Of a stretch of 64,000 bases of DNA, positions 15,962 through 22,909 are shown in pieces. Location: positions 620,001 to 684,000 of the forward strand of contig NZ_CP150274.1 of assembly GCF_037977055.1 (NCBI RefSeq). Reading direction: 5' to 3'. A program made the position numbers and the translations under genes. The first letter of the stretch is position 1. Every line of letters begins with the position of its first letter. The notes under the pieces were generated by a model that worked only from the letters and a program-made list of their open reading frames with translations, searched no databases and had not been told where the DNA came from. This stretch comes from Paenibacillus sp. FSL K6-1096. Its GTDB lineage: Bacteria > Bacillota > Bacilli > Paenibacillales > Paenibacillaceae.

Positions 15962-16222
15962 CTATGCGTTTTTCTTCGCCAGTTTGACCATGAGTGCGGC
16001 AATGGTATGCTTCTCGTCATCCGTTCCGACATCCCACAGCTCTTTGATGGCCCGGTTGGAATAGTTGCCCGGATCGACCTTCTTGTCGAGGAATTCCCCG
16101 ATTTCAAAAGCCAGCTTGGTGATGGTCTCGTCGCTCATCCCCATTTTTTCCGCCTGAATGACCCGGTCTCCCAAAAAGCTTTTCCAGGTATCAAAGTTCT
16201 TCACTACAGAATCTGTTGACAT
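15962..16222 (-). CDS. ymfJ: YmfJ (DUF3243) small protein
   Basis: This 86-residue soluble protein with the DUF3243 pattern starts VVKNFDTWKSFLGDRVIQAE and continues with EFLDKKVDPGNYSNRAIKEL. The family has no established biochemical role. The ATG follows gaggaggatttaag. It stands between ymfI and ymfK exactly as in B. subtilis and is followed by its own hairpin terminator. Nothing in the sequence suggests secretion or metal binding. Confidence 0.92.
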   Translation of the reverse strand: MSTDSVVKNFDTWKSFLGDRVIQAEKMGMSDETITKLAFEIGEFLDKKVDPGNYSNRAIKELWDVGTDDEKHTIAALMVKLAKKNA

Positions 16223-16302
16223 CTTAAATCCTCCTCGGGGTTGTGGTGATTTTGAGATTTAGAAGCAACAGTTATAATATGTCTCAAGCCGGAAAATCTT
16301 AT

Positions 16303-16321
16303 GCTGGAGCATTTCTCCAGC
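16303..16321 (-). terminator. Possible terminator of the ymfF-ymfH-ymfI operon
   Basis: A perfect seven-base stem GCTGGAG / CTCCAGC lies four bases beyond the ymfI stop codon. The following sequence (ATAAGATTTTCC) has only a short T run, so efficiency is uncertain. Confidence 0.5.
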
Positions 16322-16325
16322 GTGC

Positions 16326-17093
16326 CTAGGTAATCCAGCCGCCGTTCGGACTGATGATCTGCCCGGTGATATACCCCGATTCCGGCAGCGCCAGAAAATA
16401 GACAAGCGATGAAATCTCTTCCGGCGAGGCCAGCCGCCCCGCAGGGATCTCCTCCTCCAGCATCTTCACCTCACCCGGCTCCAGATTAGCCAGCATAGCG
16501 GTCTGCACCGCCCCAGGGGCTACCGCATTCACCGTTACCTTCGAGGGGGCAAGCTCCTTGGCCAGCGCCTTGGTGAACGCATTCACGCCCCCCTTGCTGG
16601 CTGAGTAGGCCACTTCGCAGGAAGCGCCGGAAATTCCCCATACGGAAGAGACGTTAATAATCCGCCCGTAACGCTGGGAGACCATATATGGCATGAAAAT
16701 CTGGCTGCACATGAAGGTGCCCTTCAGATTCACCGCCATAATGTCGTCCCACTCCTCCTCCGTCACATCGGCCAGCATCCCGTAATGCGCCTTCCCGGCA
16801 TTGTTGACCAGGATGTCAGGCATCATGCCGCTGCTCTCCAGCCTTTCGGCCATGCGCACCAGCTGGCTGCGGTCCTTCATATCGGCGGCGACCGTCATTA
16901 CCTTCGCACCCAGCGCCATACAGCGCCGGGCCACATCATTCGCCGCTTCATGCGAGTTCATATAATGGATCACAATGTTCATGCCAACCGAAGCAAAACG
17001 CTCAGCGATCGCCCCGCCGATTCCCCCGCTGCCTCCGGTAATAAGCACGGTCATCTCCCCAATCGGCTTGCTGTCCTCTCCCGGCAGCGTCAT
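16326..17093 (-). CDS. ymfI: Short-chain dehydrogenase/reductase (YmfI, FabG-like)
   Basis: This 255-residue Rossmann oxidoreductase has the nucleotide motif TGGSGGIGGAIAERF, NNAG in DILVNNAGKAHYG, and the catalytic Ser-Tyr-Lys set (NVSSVWGISG, then YSASKGG). It resembles 3-oxoacyl-ACP reductase FabG, but fatty acid genes are absent here, so the true substrate is unknown. The ATG at 17093 overlaps the ymfH stop as ATGA, indicating translational coupling; a longer reading from 17132 would overlap ymfH by more than 40 bases. It is the last gene of the three-gene operon ymfF-ymfH-ymfI. Confidence 0.93.
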   Translation of the reverse strand: MTLPGEDSKPIGEMTVLITGGSGGIGGAIAERFASVGMNIVIHYMNSHEAANDVARRCMALGAKVMTVAADMKDRSQLVRMAERLESSGMMPDILVNNAGKAHYGMLADVTEEEWDDIMAVNLKGTFMCSQIFMPYMVSQRYGRIINVSSVWGISGASCEVAYSASKGGVNAFTKALAKELAPSKVTVNAVAPGAVQTAMLANLEPGEVKMLEEEIPAGRLASPEEISSLVYFLALPESGYITGQIISPNGGWIT

Positions 17094-18373
17094 TCGGGGC
17101 TCACCACAAGCGACACGGCCAGCTGTTCCCACTTCACATGGTCGCGGAGCCGGGCATTGACTTCTTCCAGCGTGATCGATTCGTACAGGGGAAGCACTTC
17201 GAACAGATCGCCGCCATGGAACTGGTAGCGCGTGAATTCATGGGCGATGGTCTCCGGCGAGTTCAGCATCCGCAGGTAGCCGCCGATTTTCTTTTTGCGG
17301 GCCCGCTCGAAATCCTTCTCCGCGAAGCCTGTCTCCAGAATATGGCCAACCTCCTCCTTAATCCGCTCCAGCAGCAGCCCCGGGTCTCTGGTGTCGCCGC
17401 CGATAGCCGAGAACGCATATTGCGGGGAGCTGTTGAACTCATGGCCGAAGCTGTCGGAGATCAGATCTTCATCGTAGAGCTTCTGATACAGCGGCGTGCT
17501 GCTGCCCAGCAGCAGATCCAGCATCAGCTTGGTGGTGAGATCCCGGCGCACCGCCGCCTCTCCGCTCAAGCCATCCACCTTCTCCTTGAACCCGAACATC
17601 ATCTTGGGAATAGAGACCGCCAGACGGCTCTCCACATGCTTCGAGGCGACCTCGTCCGGCTCCTGATCGAAGATGCGGGTGATTTCACCCTGCGGCTCAT
17701 AGCTTTTGCCATGCTGATTATTGCGGATCAGTTCGAAGACCTGCTCAGGATCAACACCGCCGACTACAAACAGCAGCATATTGCTGGGATGGTAGAAGGC
17801 ATTGTAGCAGGTATACAGCGTCTCCTTCGTGATGGTCGAGATCGACTCAATGGTTCCGGCAATATCGATATGGACCGGGTGGGTCGCATACATCGCTTCA
17901 ATCAGACCGAAATAGACCCGCCAGTCCGGATTGTCGGCATACATATTGATCTCCTGGCCGATGATCCCCTTCTCCTTCTCCACGTTCTCATCCGTGAAAT
18001 ATGGACGCTGCACGAAATCCACCAGAGTGCTAAGGTTCGTCTCAATATTCTCTGTGGCTGAGAAGAGATACACCGTCTGGTCAAAGCTGGTGAAGGCGTT
18101 CGCGGAGGCACCGTTGGAGGCAAAGGTGGCAAAAATGTCGCCCTCCGGCTCCTCGAACATTTTGTGCTCCAGGAAGTGGGCGATCCCGTCGGGAACCCTG
18201 ATTTCTTCCCCCCCGGCCACCTTAAAGTGATTATCCACAGAACCGTATTTGGTGGCGAAGGTGGCGTAGGCTTTGCGGAAGGCCGGCTTCGGCAGCACAT
18301 ACACCTGCAGGCCGTTGTCCATAACCTCGTGATAAAGTGTCTCTTGCAGTCTTTCGTAATGGAGCTTGCGCAC
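17090..18373 (-). CDS. ymfH: M16 family zinc metallopeptidase, catalytic member (YmfH)
   Basis: This 427-residue pitrilysin-type peptidase carries the inverted zinc motif HFLEH at residues 66-70. It was translated from a GTG at 18373 preceded by gggggaatagcg. It lies two bases downstream of ymfF, a non-catalytic paralogue. The two probably form a heterodimer in which YmfH supplies the active site, as with mitochondrial processing peptidase subunits; that pairing is inferred. No signal peptide is visible, so it is expected to be cytosolic. The natural substrate is unknown, although related pairs elsewhere process peptide precursors. Confidence 0.93.
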   Translation of the reverse strand: MRKLHYERLQETLYHEVMDNGLQVYVLPKPAFRKAYATFATKYGSVDNHFKVAGGEEIRVPDGIAHFLEHKMFEEPEGDIFATFASNGASANAFTSFDQTVYLFSATENIETNLSTLVDFVQRPYFTDENVEKEKGIIGQEINMYADNPDWRVYFGLIEAMYATHPVHIDIAGTIESISTITKETLYTCYNAFYHPSNMLLFVVGGVDPEQVFELIRNNQHGKSYEPQGEITRIFDQEPDEVASKHVESRLAVSIPKMMFGFKEKVDGLSGEAAVRRDLTTKLMLDLLLGSSTPLYQKLYDEDLISDSFGHEFNSSPQYAFSAIGGDTRDPGLLLERIKEEVGHILETGFAEKDFERARKKKIGGYLRMLNSPETIAHEFTRYQFHGGDLFEVLPLYESITLEEVNARLRDHVKWEQLAVSLVVSPE

Positions 18374-18375
18374 CG

Positions 18376-19656
18376 CTATTCCCCCTTCCCTGTCAGGAAA
18401 TAAATCGTATCCAGTTCAAAAGTCTCCGCCGCCGCCTTAACCTCCGCCGCACCGATATGCTCCACCTGGTCCATCAGCTCTTCGGCGGAGCGGTCCTTGC
18501 CGGACAGCTGCCGGTTGAAATCGAAGGAGATCAGCTCAAACGCGGAATCCTGAATCTCCGAGAGCAGATTGCGGATCATCGCCTTGGTCTGGCTAAGCTC
18601 AAGCTCGCTGATGCTGCCGGCCCGCAGCTCATCCAGCTGCTTGCGGATAATATCCACCGCCTTGCCGTAATTCTGGCTCTCGATACCGGACTGGATCGTG
18701 CCGATTCCTTTATGCCCGTCATACCGGGAAGAGGCGTAATACGCCAGGCTCTCCTTCTCCCTCACGTTGACGAACAGCTTGGAGTGCGGATAGCCGCCGA
18801 GTATACCGTTGTACATTAACGCAGCCGCATATCTGTCATCCTTATAAGTGATTGAGGTGCGCAGTCCCATATTCAGCTTGCCCTGATTGACATCAAGCTT
18901 CTCCTCCACCGTCCGCACTTCCGTAACCTGCACAGGCTTGAACCCGGAAGCATAAGATGCCGGCTGATCCTGGCGATCCCTCCCAAAGTGGGCTGTTACC
19001 AGCTTTTCAACCTCCTCAGGGGTAGTGTCACCAACCACATACAGATCCAGGGTGGCACCGTTCAGCCAGGATTGATATGTCTGGTACAGCGATTCCGGCG
19101 TGATGCTGTCCAGGTCAGCCCTTTGACCCAGCGGATGCAGTCGGTACGGCTCATGGCGGCACATTTCCTCGATGCAGCGCTCTGCCGCATAACGGATTTT
19201 ATCGTTGACAATGGCCTCCAGCTTCTTGCGGATCGTCTCACGTTCGGTAGCTACATAGGAGGCACGGAAGCTTCCGGCTTCCACCAGAGGGCGGGTGAAT
19301 ACCTCTCCGAGAAAAGCAAAGGACTCCTCCAGCAGGCTCTCCTTGCTCTGAACAAAGGAATCGTTGATCGTATCCATTCTGAACTGGACAATCTGATAAT
19401 CCCCGCGCTTGTAAATATCAAAGCCGAAGCCTGCACCGTACAGCTCCTCCAGTCGTTCACGGAACTGGGTGGTCTCAGGATAGGAGGCCGTCCCCCGGCG
19501 GAGGACAAAAGGAACCAGCGCCGTAGACGTTACTGTACTCTCTTCCAGAGGAACGCCGGCATATAGTGAAATGGCGAACGTCTTGAACGCCTTGGTCGGC
19601 AGAACATGAATGCGCATACCGGCAGCGCTGCCGTGGTGAAATCCGTTATTTGTCAA
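18376..19656 (-). CDS. ymfF: M16 family peptidase-like protein, non-catalytic (YmfF)
   Basis: This 426-residue M16 homologue has the family fold (GAGFGFDIYKRGDYQIVQF, later YNGILGGYPHSKLFVNVRE). However, at the place of the HxxEH zinc motif it reads ALVPFVLRRGTASYPE, so metal ligands are missing and it should be inactive. The preferred start is TTG at 19656, eight bases after aaaggag. This yields LTNNGFHHGSAAG... and avoids an upstream ATG (19707) without an RBS. It is the first gene of the ymfF-ymfH-ymfI operon and probably a regulatory or substrate-binding partner of YmfH. Confidence 0.88.
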   Translation of the reverse strand: MTNNGFHHGSAAGMRIHVLPTKAFKTFAISLYAGVPLEESTVTSTALVPFVLRRGTASYPETTQFRERLEELYGAGFGFDIYKRGDYQIVQFRMDTINDSFVQSKESLLEESFAFLGEVFTRPLVEAGSFRASYVATERETIRKKLEAIVNDKIRYAAERCIEEMCRHEPYRLHPLGQRADLDSITPESLYQTYQSWLNGATLDLYVVGDTTPEEVEKLVTAHFGRDRQDQPASYASGFKPVQVTEVRTVEEKLDVNQGKLNMGLRTSITYKDDRYAAALMYNGILGGYPHSKLFVNVREKESLAYYASSRYDGHKGIGTIQSGIESQNYGKAVDIIRKQLDELRAGSISELELSQTKAMIRNLLSEIQDSAFELISFDFNRQLSGKDRSAEELMDQVEHIGAAEVKAAAETFELDTIYFLTGKGE

Positions 19657-19764
19657 TTCCAAAACTCCTTTACGGCCCGTTACGGCTGGATAGATGCTGT
19701 ATTTCAATGCTGTATTTCAAGTGTATGAAGTATTATCCATTCTAAACCATTCCAAAGTAAGGAA

Positions 19765-19790
19765 GCAACCGGAGGACAGCTTCCGGTTGC
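19765..19790 (-). terminator. Terminator of the sleB-like gene
   Basis: A nine-base perfect stem GCAACCGGA / TCCGGTTGC lies about 60 bases beyond the hydrolase stop codon. The T tract is broken (TTCCTTACTTT), so confidence is moderate. Confidence 0.5.
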
Positions 19791-19850
19791 TCGCAGTAAA
19801 GGTTCTATGCGTGACGCTTCCTTGTAAGCTCTCAGACGGTGCGCCCGCTG

Positions 19851-20702
19851 TTACATGCAGAAAATATGCTGCCCGATCGTCTTCACCTGCGGGCGGGACC
19901 AGATCCACTTCGAGGTCGCCGTCTTCGGGTTGAAATAATAGATACAGCCGCCGGACGGGTCCCAGCCGTTCAGTGCCTGCTGCACCGCCTTGCGTGCCTG
20001 CTCGTTAGGCTCCAGATAGATCTGGCCGTCGGCTACTGCGGTGAAGGCTCCCGGCTGGAAGATAACCCCGGACGGGGTGTTGGGGAAGCTGGGCGATTTC
20101 ACCCGGTTCAGAATCACCGCCGCTACCGCTACCTGCCCTTCAAACGGCTCCCCGCGTGCTTCCCCGTAGACCGCATTGGCCATAATTTTCAAATCATTCT
20201 CGGAGAGCCCCATCGTATTGCCGGAGGACAGCTCTGCTGTGTTCGATTTGGCCGTATTGTTGCCTCCCTGGGTATTCTTCTGGGCGGTAGATGTCTTAGG
20301 CTCAGTCGGCTTCCAGGCCTTTGTGGCATTGTACAGCTTAAGCTTGGTTTTGGCACCAACCACGCCGTCAGACTTCAGGCCGAATTTCCACTGGAACCAA
20401 GTAACGGCATTTTTGGTTTTGGGTCCGAACTGGCTGTCAATTTTGCCGTCGAAATACCCAAGATGCTTCAGTCTTCCCTGCAGCTCATAGACATCCTGCC
20501 CGGAAGATCCAAGCTTGAGCGGGGTTGTCCCGAACACAGGCATAGCCTCTTCCTCTTCTCCGGGGTAAACCGCTGCTGCCGATGAATTCCGGGCCGGCTC
20601 GGCATACATCCGGTCCCGGTCTTCTAAGCGGACACCCGCAAACGGTACGGCTGCCAGTGCAAGAGTCAATACGGCAATCATCCATTGCTTATGTTTGGTC
20701 AT
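19851..20702 (-). CDS. sleB: SleB-type cell wall hydrolase (germination lytic enzyme family)
   Basis: This 283-residue secreted protein has a signal peptide (about residues 1-22, KQWMIAVLTLALAAVPFAG). A peptidoglycan-binding repeat domain follows around residues 60-120 (LKLGSSGQDVYELQGRLKHL). The C-terminal Hydrolase_2 domain contains VYGEARGEPFEGQVAVAAVI and GCIYYFNP. SleB enzymes are lytic transglycosylases that degrade spore cortex muramic-lactam peptidoglycan at germination. CwlJ-type relatives lack the binding domain, so SleB is the better match. Start is ATG at 20702 after aaaggtagag. No ypeB partner is adjacent, unlike many Bacilli, so a vegetative wall role remains possible. Confidence 0.85.
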   Translation of the reverse strand: MTKHKQWMIAVLTLALAAVPFAGVRLEDRDRMYAEPARNSSAAAVYPGEEEEAMPVFGTTPLKLGSSGQDVYELQGRLKHLGYFDGKIDSQFGPKTKNAVTWFQWKFGLKSDGVVGAKTKLKLYNATKAWKPTEPKTSTAQKNTQGGNNTAKSNTAELSSGNTMGLSENDLKIMANAVYGEARGEPFEGQVAVAAVILNRVKSPSFPNTPSGVIFQPGAFTAVADGQIYLEPNEQARKAVQQALNGWDPSGGCIYYFNPKTATSKWIWSRPQVKTIGQHIFCM

Positions 20703-20808
20703 GGTTCGCTCTACCTTTCTCTTGGAAGTCTGCATGAATAGCTACGGTTATTATGACGACTGGCAGGACTTCCTATGCATGACCGCCAAGCAGAGAAGCG
20801 TAAATTCA

Positions 20809-20838
20809 TTGCAAATGAGAATGATTATCAAATATACT
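20809..20838 (+). promoter_or_regulatory. AraC-gene promoter with embedded Fur box
   Basis: TTGCAA (20809-20814), an 18-base spacer and TATACT (20833-20838) form a SigA-like promoter. Between the two hexamers lies TGAGAATGATTATCA (20816-20830), which matches the Bacillus Fur 7-1-7 consensus TGATAATNATTATCA at 14 of 15 positions. Fur bound here would block the promoter when iron is sufficient. Confidence 0.78.
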
Positions 20839-20871
20839 TGGTTTATGAAACAACAGGAGTTGAGAAGATAC

Positions 20872-22848
20872 ATGGATTTTAAGGACCATATCGTATTGTG
20901 GAACCATGCTGCTGTAGAAGTTATGGATATCCGCAAAGCCTCATTCATTGCCGGACAACATCCGCTGAAGTACCGCTTTCCGGCTAGTACATACCTGTAT
21001 ATTGTTCGCGGCAGCGCAAGTGTGCTTATAGATGACAGCCCATATGAAATCAGTGGCGCAAGTGTCTTTCACGGGGGCAAAGGCACCATGATCCAATTGC
21101 TGAAAACACAGGAAATATTGGATTATTACCTTATTATGTACCGTTCTGCGTTAACCCTGCCTGCCCGGCGCAGCCTAACGGCGCTTTTGGAACGGAGCAG
21201 GCCTTTTACCGGAACCTATCACTTCATTCCGGCTCATCCCCTGCCGCTGTATGAGATTCTGGACCAGATGTACAATGATTGGCAGACACGCCGCGCTCTG
21301 GAGCATCTGCATGCCAAAGCCCTGTTCTATCAGTGGGTCCATGAGCTGCTTCATCAAATGCAGGGGCAGGAGCTGCAGCCGCTCAGAGCAGATGTGGTTG
21401 ACCAGGCCGTACGGTATATGCACCATTCTTACAACAGGCCGTTCACACTGGATACACTTGCCGAGACTCTGGGCACAAGCCCGAGGACTTTATCGAGATT
21501 ATTCCGCATGCGGCTTCAGACCAGCCCTGCCCAATATCTGTTCCAGATTCGCATGGATAAGGCCCGTGAGCTGCTGCTGGGCACAGAGGCCACACTGCAT
21601 GATATTGCGGCTGCTGTGGGGTACCCGGATGCATATTCTTTTGGCAAAATGTTCAAGAAGCACTTCGGAAGCTCGCCGGTGAGGTACAAGAATTCTGTGC
21701 AGTCCACTCCCCTGTGGCGGGATATGCCATCTGCTCTGTCCGTATATGACATTGCCCGTGAAGACACTCTCCGATATATTGATGATGATAATCATTATCA
21801 ATATGATCTTAAAGGAGCGTCATCCATGTTCAGAACAGCCAAGCCATCTCTACTGTTAACCTTGTTGTTATGCTTCACCATAGTGTTAAGTGCCTGTTCC
21901 CCAGGTACTACAGGCTCTAGCGCAGCGGGCAACACCAGCCCCTCACCGGCCTCTTCTCCTAGTGCCGCTGCAATCGCCACCCCATCTCCAGACAACACTG
22001 CGGCCGAGTCACAGACCCGTACAATCACTACGGTAAAAGGAGACATTGAGGTGCCTGCCGATCCTCAGCGTGTCGTGGTGCTCTACTTGCTGGGCGATGT
22101 TCTGGCACTGGGCATTAAACCTATCGGCGTGTCAGACGTATCCGAAGGTGCCGCCTTCGAGGAGGAATTGAAAGATGTGCAGAAGCTGGGCACCTGGTTC
22201 GAGGCTAATCCGGAGGTGATCCTGTCGCTGAATCCCGATCTGATCATTGTTCCTTCCGAAGAAACTTACGAAGCGCTGCACAGTATCGCACCAACGGTTC
22301 TGGTTCCTTATGAGCAAATGACGACGGAAGAGCGGGTCTGCTTCATCGGACATATTTTCGGCAAGGAAGACGAGGCCGCCACTCTATTGAGCGACTTCAA
22401 TTCCAAGGTGGAGGAGAGTAAGCAGAAGCTCCGGGATGCGGGAATTCTCGGCTCGACGGTCTCCATCATGGAAGGCGGCGCAAAGCGCAGCATGGTCGTG
22501 GCTATGAGCAAACAATACGGCCGGGGTTCGCAGGTCATCTATGAATATCTTGGAATGAAGGCACCGGAGCTGCTCCAGGCCAAATTCGACAGCAAGACCG
22601 AGGCTGAGGGCGATTCCATATCCTTTGAAGTTCTGGCTGATTACAGCGGGGATTATATCTTCCGTTCCTCCTATGACGGGATGGCTGATCTGACTGGGGA
22701 CCCGCTCTGGAACGCCATCCCCGCAGTCAAAGAAGGCCGCCTTATAAATATTGACTTCGGCTTATCCTATTACAGCGATATTTATTCCTTGGACGCGCAG
22801 CTTAATTTCATTGTTGAGCATTTACTTGCAGCACCACGGGTGAAGTAA
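20872..22848 (+). CDS. AraC-family regulator in frame with a siderophore-binding lipoprotein (658-residue fusion frame)
   Basis: One uninterrupted frame of 658 codons. Residues 1-130 form an AraC-type sensor region (HPLKYRFPASTYLYIVRGSA). Residues 172-275 hold two helix-turn-helix motifs (TLDTLAETLGTSPRTLSRLF and TLHDIAAAVGYPDAYSFGKM). A 40-residue stretch follows with no domain. Then comes a complete lipoprotein signal (MFRTAKPSLLLTLLLCFTIV, lipobox LSAC with Cys 342) and an iron-siderophore binding domain. B. subtilis Btr joins the same two domain types, but I know of no membrane signal between them in that protein. The start at 20872 follows caggag; ATG 20845 is an alternative. The regulator may be made alone, as the full fusion, or both. 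There are no permease genes nearby. Confidence 0.75.
   Translation: MDFKDHIVLWNHAAVEVMDIRKASFIAGQHPLKYRFPASTYLYIVRGSASVLIDDSPYEISGASVFHGGKGTMIQLLKTQEILDYYLIMYRSALTLPARRSLTALLERSRPFTGTYHFIPAHPLPLYEILDQMYNDWQTRRALEHLHAKALFYQWVHELLHQMQGQELQPLRADVVDQAVRYMHHSYNRPFTLDTLAETLGTSPRTLSRLFRMRLQTSPAQYLFQIRMDKARELLLGTEATLHDIAAAVGYPDAYSFGKMFKKHFGSSPVRYKNSVQSTPLWRDMPSALSVYDIAREDTLRYIDDDNHYQYDLKGASSMFRTAKPSLLLTLLLCFTIVLSACSPGTTGSSAAGNTSPSPASSPSAAAIATPSPDNTAAESQTRTITTVKGDIEVPADPQRVVVLYLLGDVLALGIKPIGVSDVSEGAAFEEELKDVQKLGTWFEANPEVILSLNPDLIIVPSEETYEALHSIAPTVLVPYEQMTTEERVCFIGHIFGKEDEAATLLSDFNSKVEESKQKLRDAGILGSTVSIMEGGAKRSMVVAMSKQYGRGSQVIYEYLGMKAPELLQAKFDSKTEAEGDSISFEVLADYSGDYIFRSSYDGMADLTGDPLWNAIPAVKEGRLINIDFGLSYYSDIYSLDAQLNFIVEHLLAAPRVK
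21752..21800 (+). promoter_or_regulatory. Nested promoter and perfect Fur box inside the AraC reading frame
   Basis: TTGCCC (21752-21757), 17 bases, TATATT (21775-21780), then TGATAATCATTATCA (21786-21800), a perfect palindrome and a full match to the Fur 7-1-7 consensus. It overlaps the predicted transcription start. It lies 26-74 bases upstream of the lipoprotein start codon, so the binding-protein gene should have its own iron-repressed transcript. Confidence 0.8.
21826..22848 (+). CDS. Iron-siderophore ABC transporter substrate-binding lipoprotein (nested start)
   Basis: From ATG 21826, eight bases after aaaggag, the frame encodes a 340-residue lipoprotein. Its signal peptide ends in LSAC (Cys 24). 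A Ser/Ala/Pro/Thr-rich spacer follows, then a periplasmic-binding domain of the FeuA/FhuD class (DIEVPADPQRVVVLYLLGDV, NPEVILSLNPDLIIVP, YIFRSSYDGMADLTGDPLW). It would sit on the outer face of the membrane and hand a ferric siderophore to an ABC permease encoded elsewhere. Its own promoter, Fur box and RBS argue that this free form is made. It has the same stop codon and frame as the upstream regulator. The siderophore cannot be predicted. Confidence 0.88.
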   Translation: MFRTAKPSLLLTLLLCFTIVLSACSPGTTGSSAAGNTSPSPASSPSAAAIATPSPDNTAAESQTRTITTVKGDIEVPADPQRVVVLYLLGDVLALGIKPIGVSDVSEGAAFEEELKDVQKLGTWFEANPEVILSLNPDLIIVPSEETYEALHSIAPTVLVPYEQMTTEERVCFIGHIFGKEDEAATLLSDFNSKVEESKQKLRDAGILGSTVSIMEGGAKRSMVVAMSKQYGRGSQVIYEYLGMKAPELLQAKFDSKTEAEGDSISFEVLADYSGDYIFRSSYDGMADLTGDPLWNAIPAVKEGRLINIDFGLSYYSDIYSLDAQLNFIVEHLLAAPRVK

Positions 22849-22871
22849 TACCGTTCATAGTTGTGCAAAAA

Positions 22872-22904
22872 AAGAGATGACCCGTAACTTGGGTCATCTC
22901 TTTT
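22872..22904. terminator. Bidirectional terminator between the binding protein and ftsK genes
   Basis: A 13-base perfect stem AAAGAGATGACCC / GGGTCATCTCTTT is flanked by A-rich and T-rich runs on the two sides. It sits between convergent stop codons (22848 and 22910) and can end both transcripts. Confidence 0.88.
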
Positions 22905-22909
22905 GCAGT

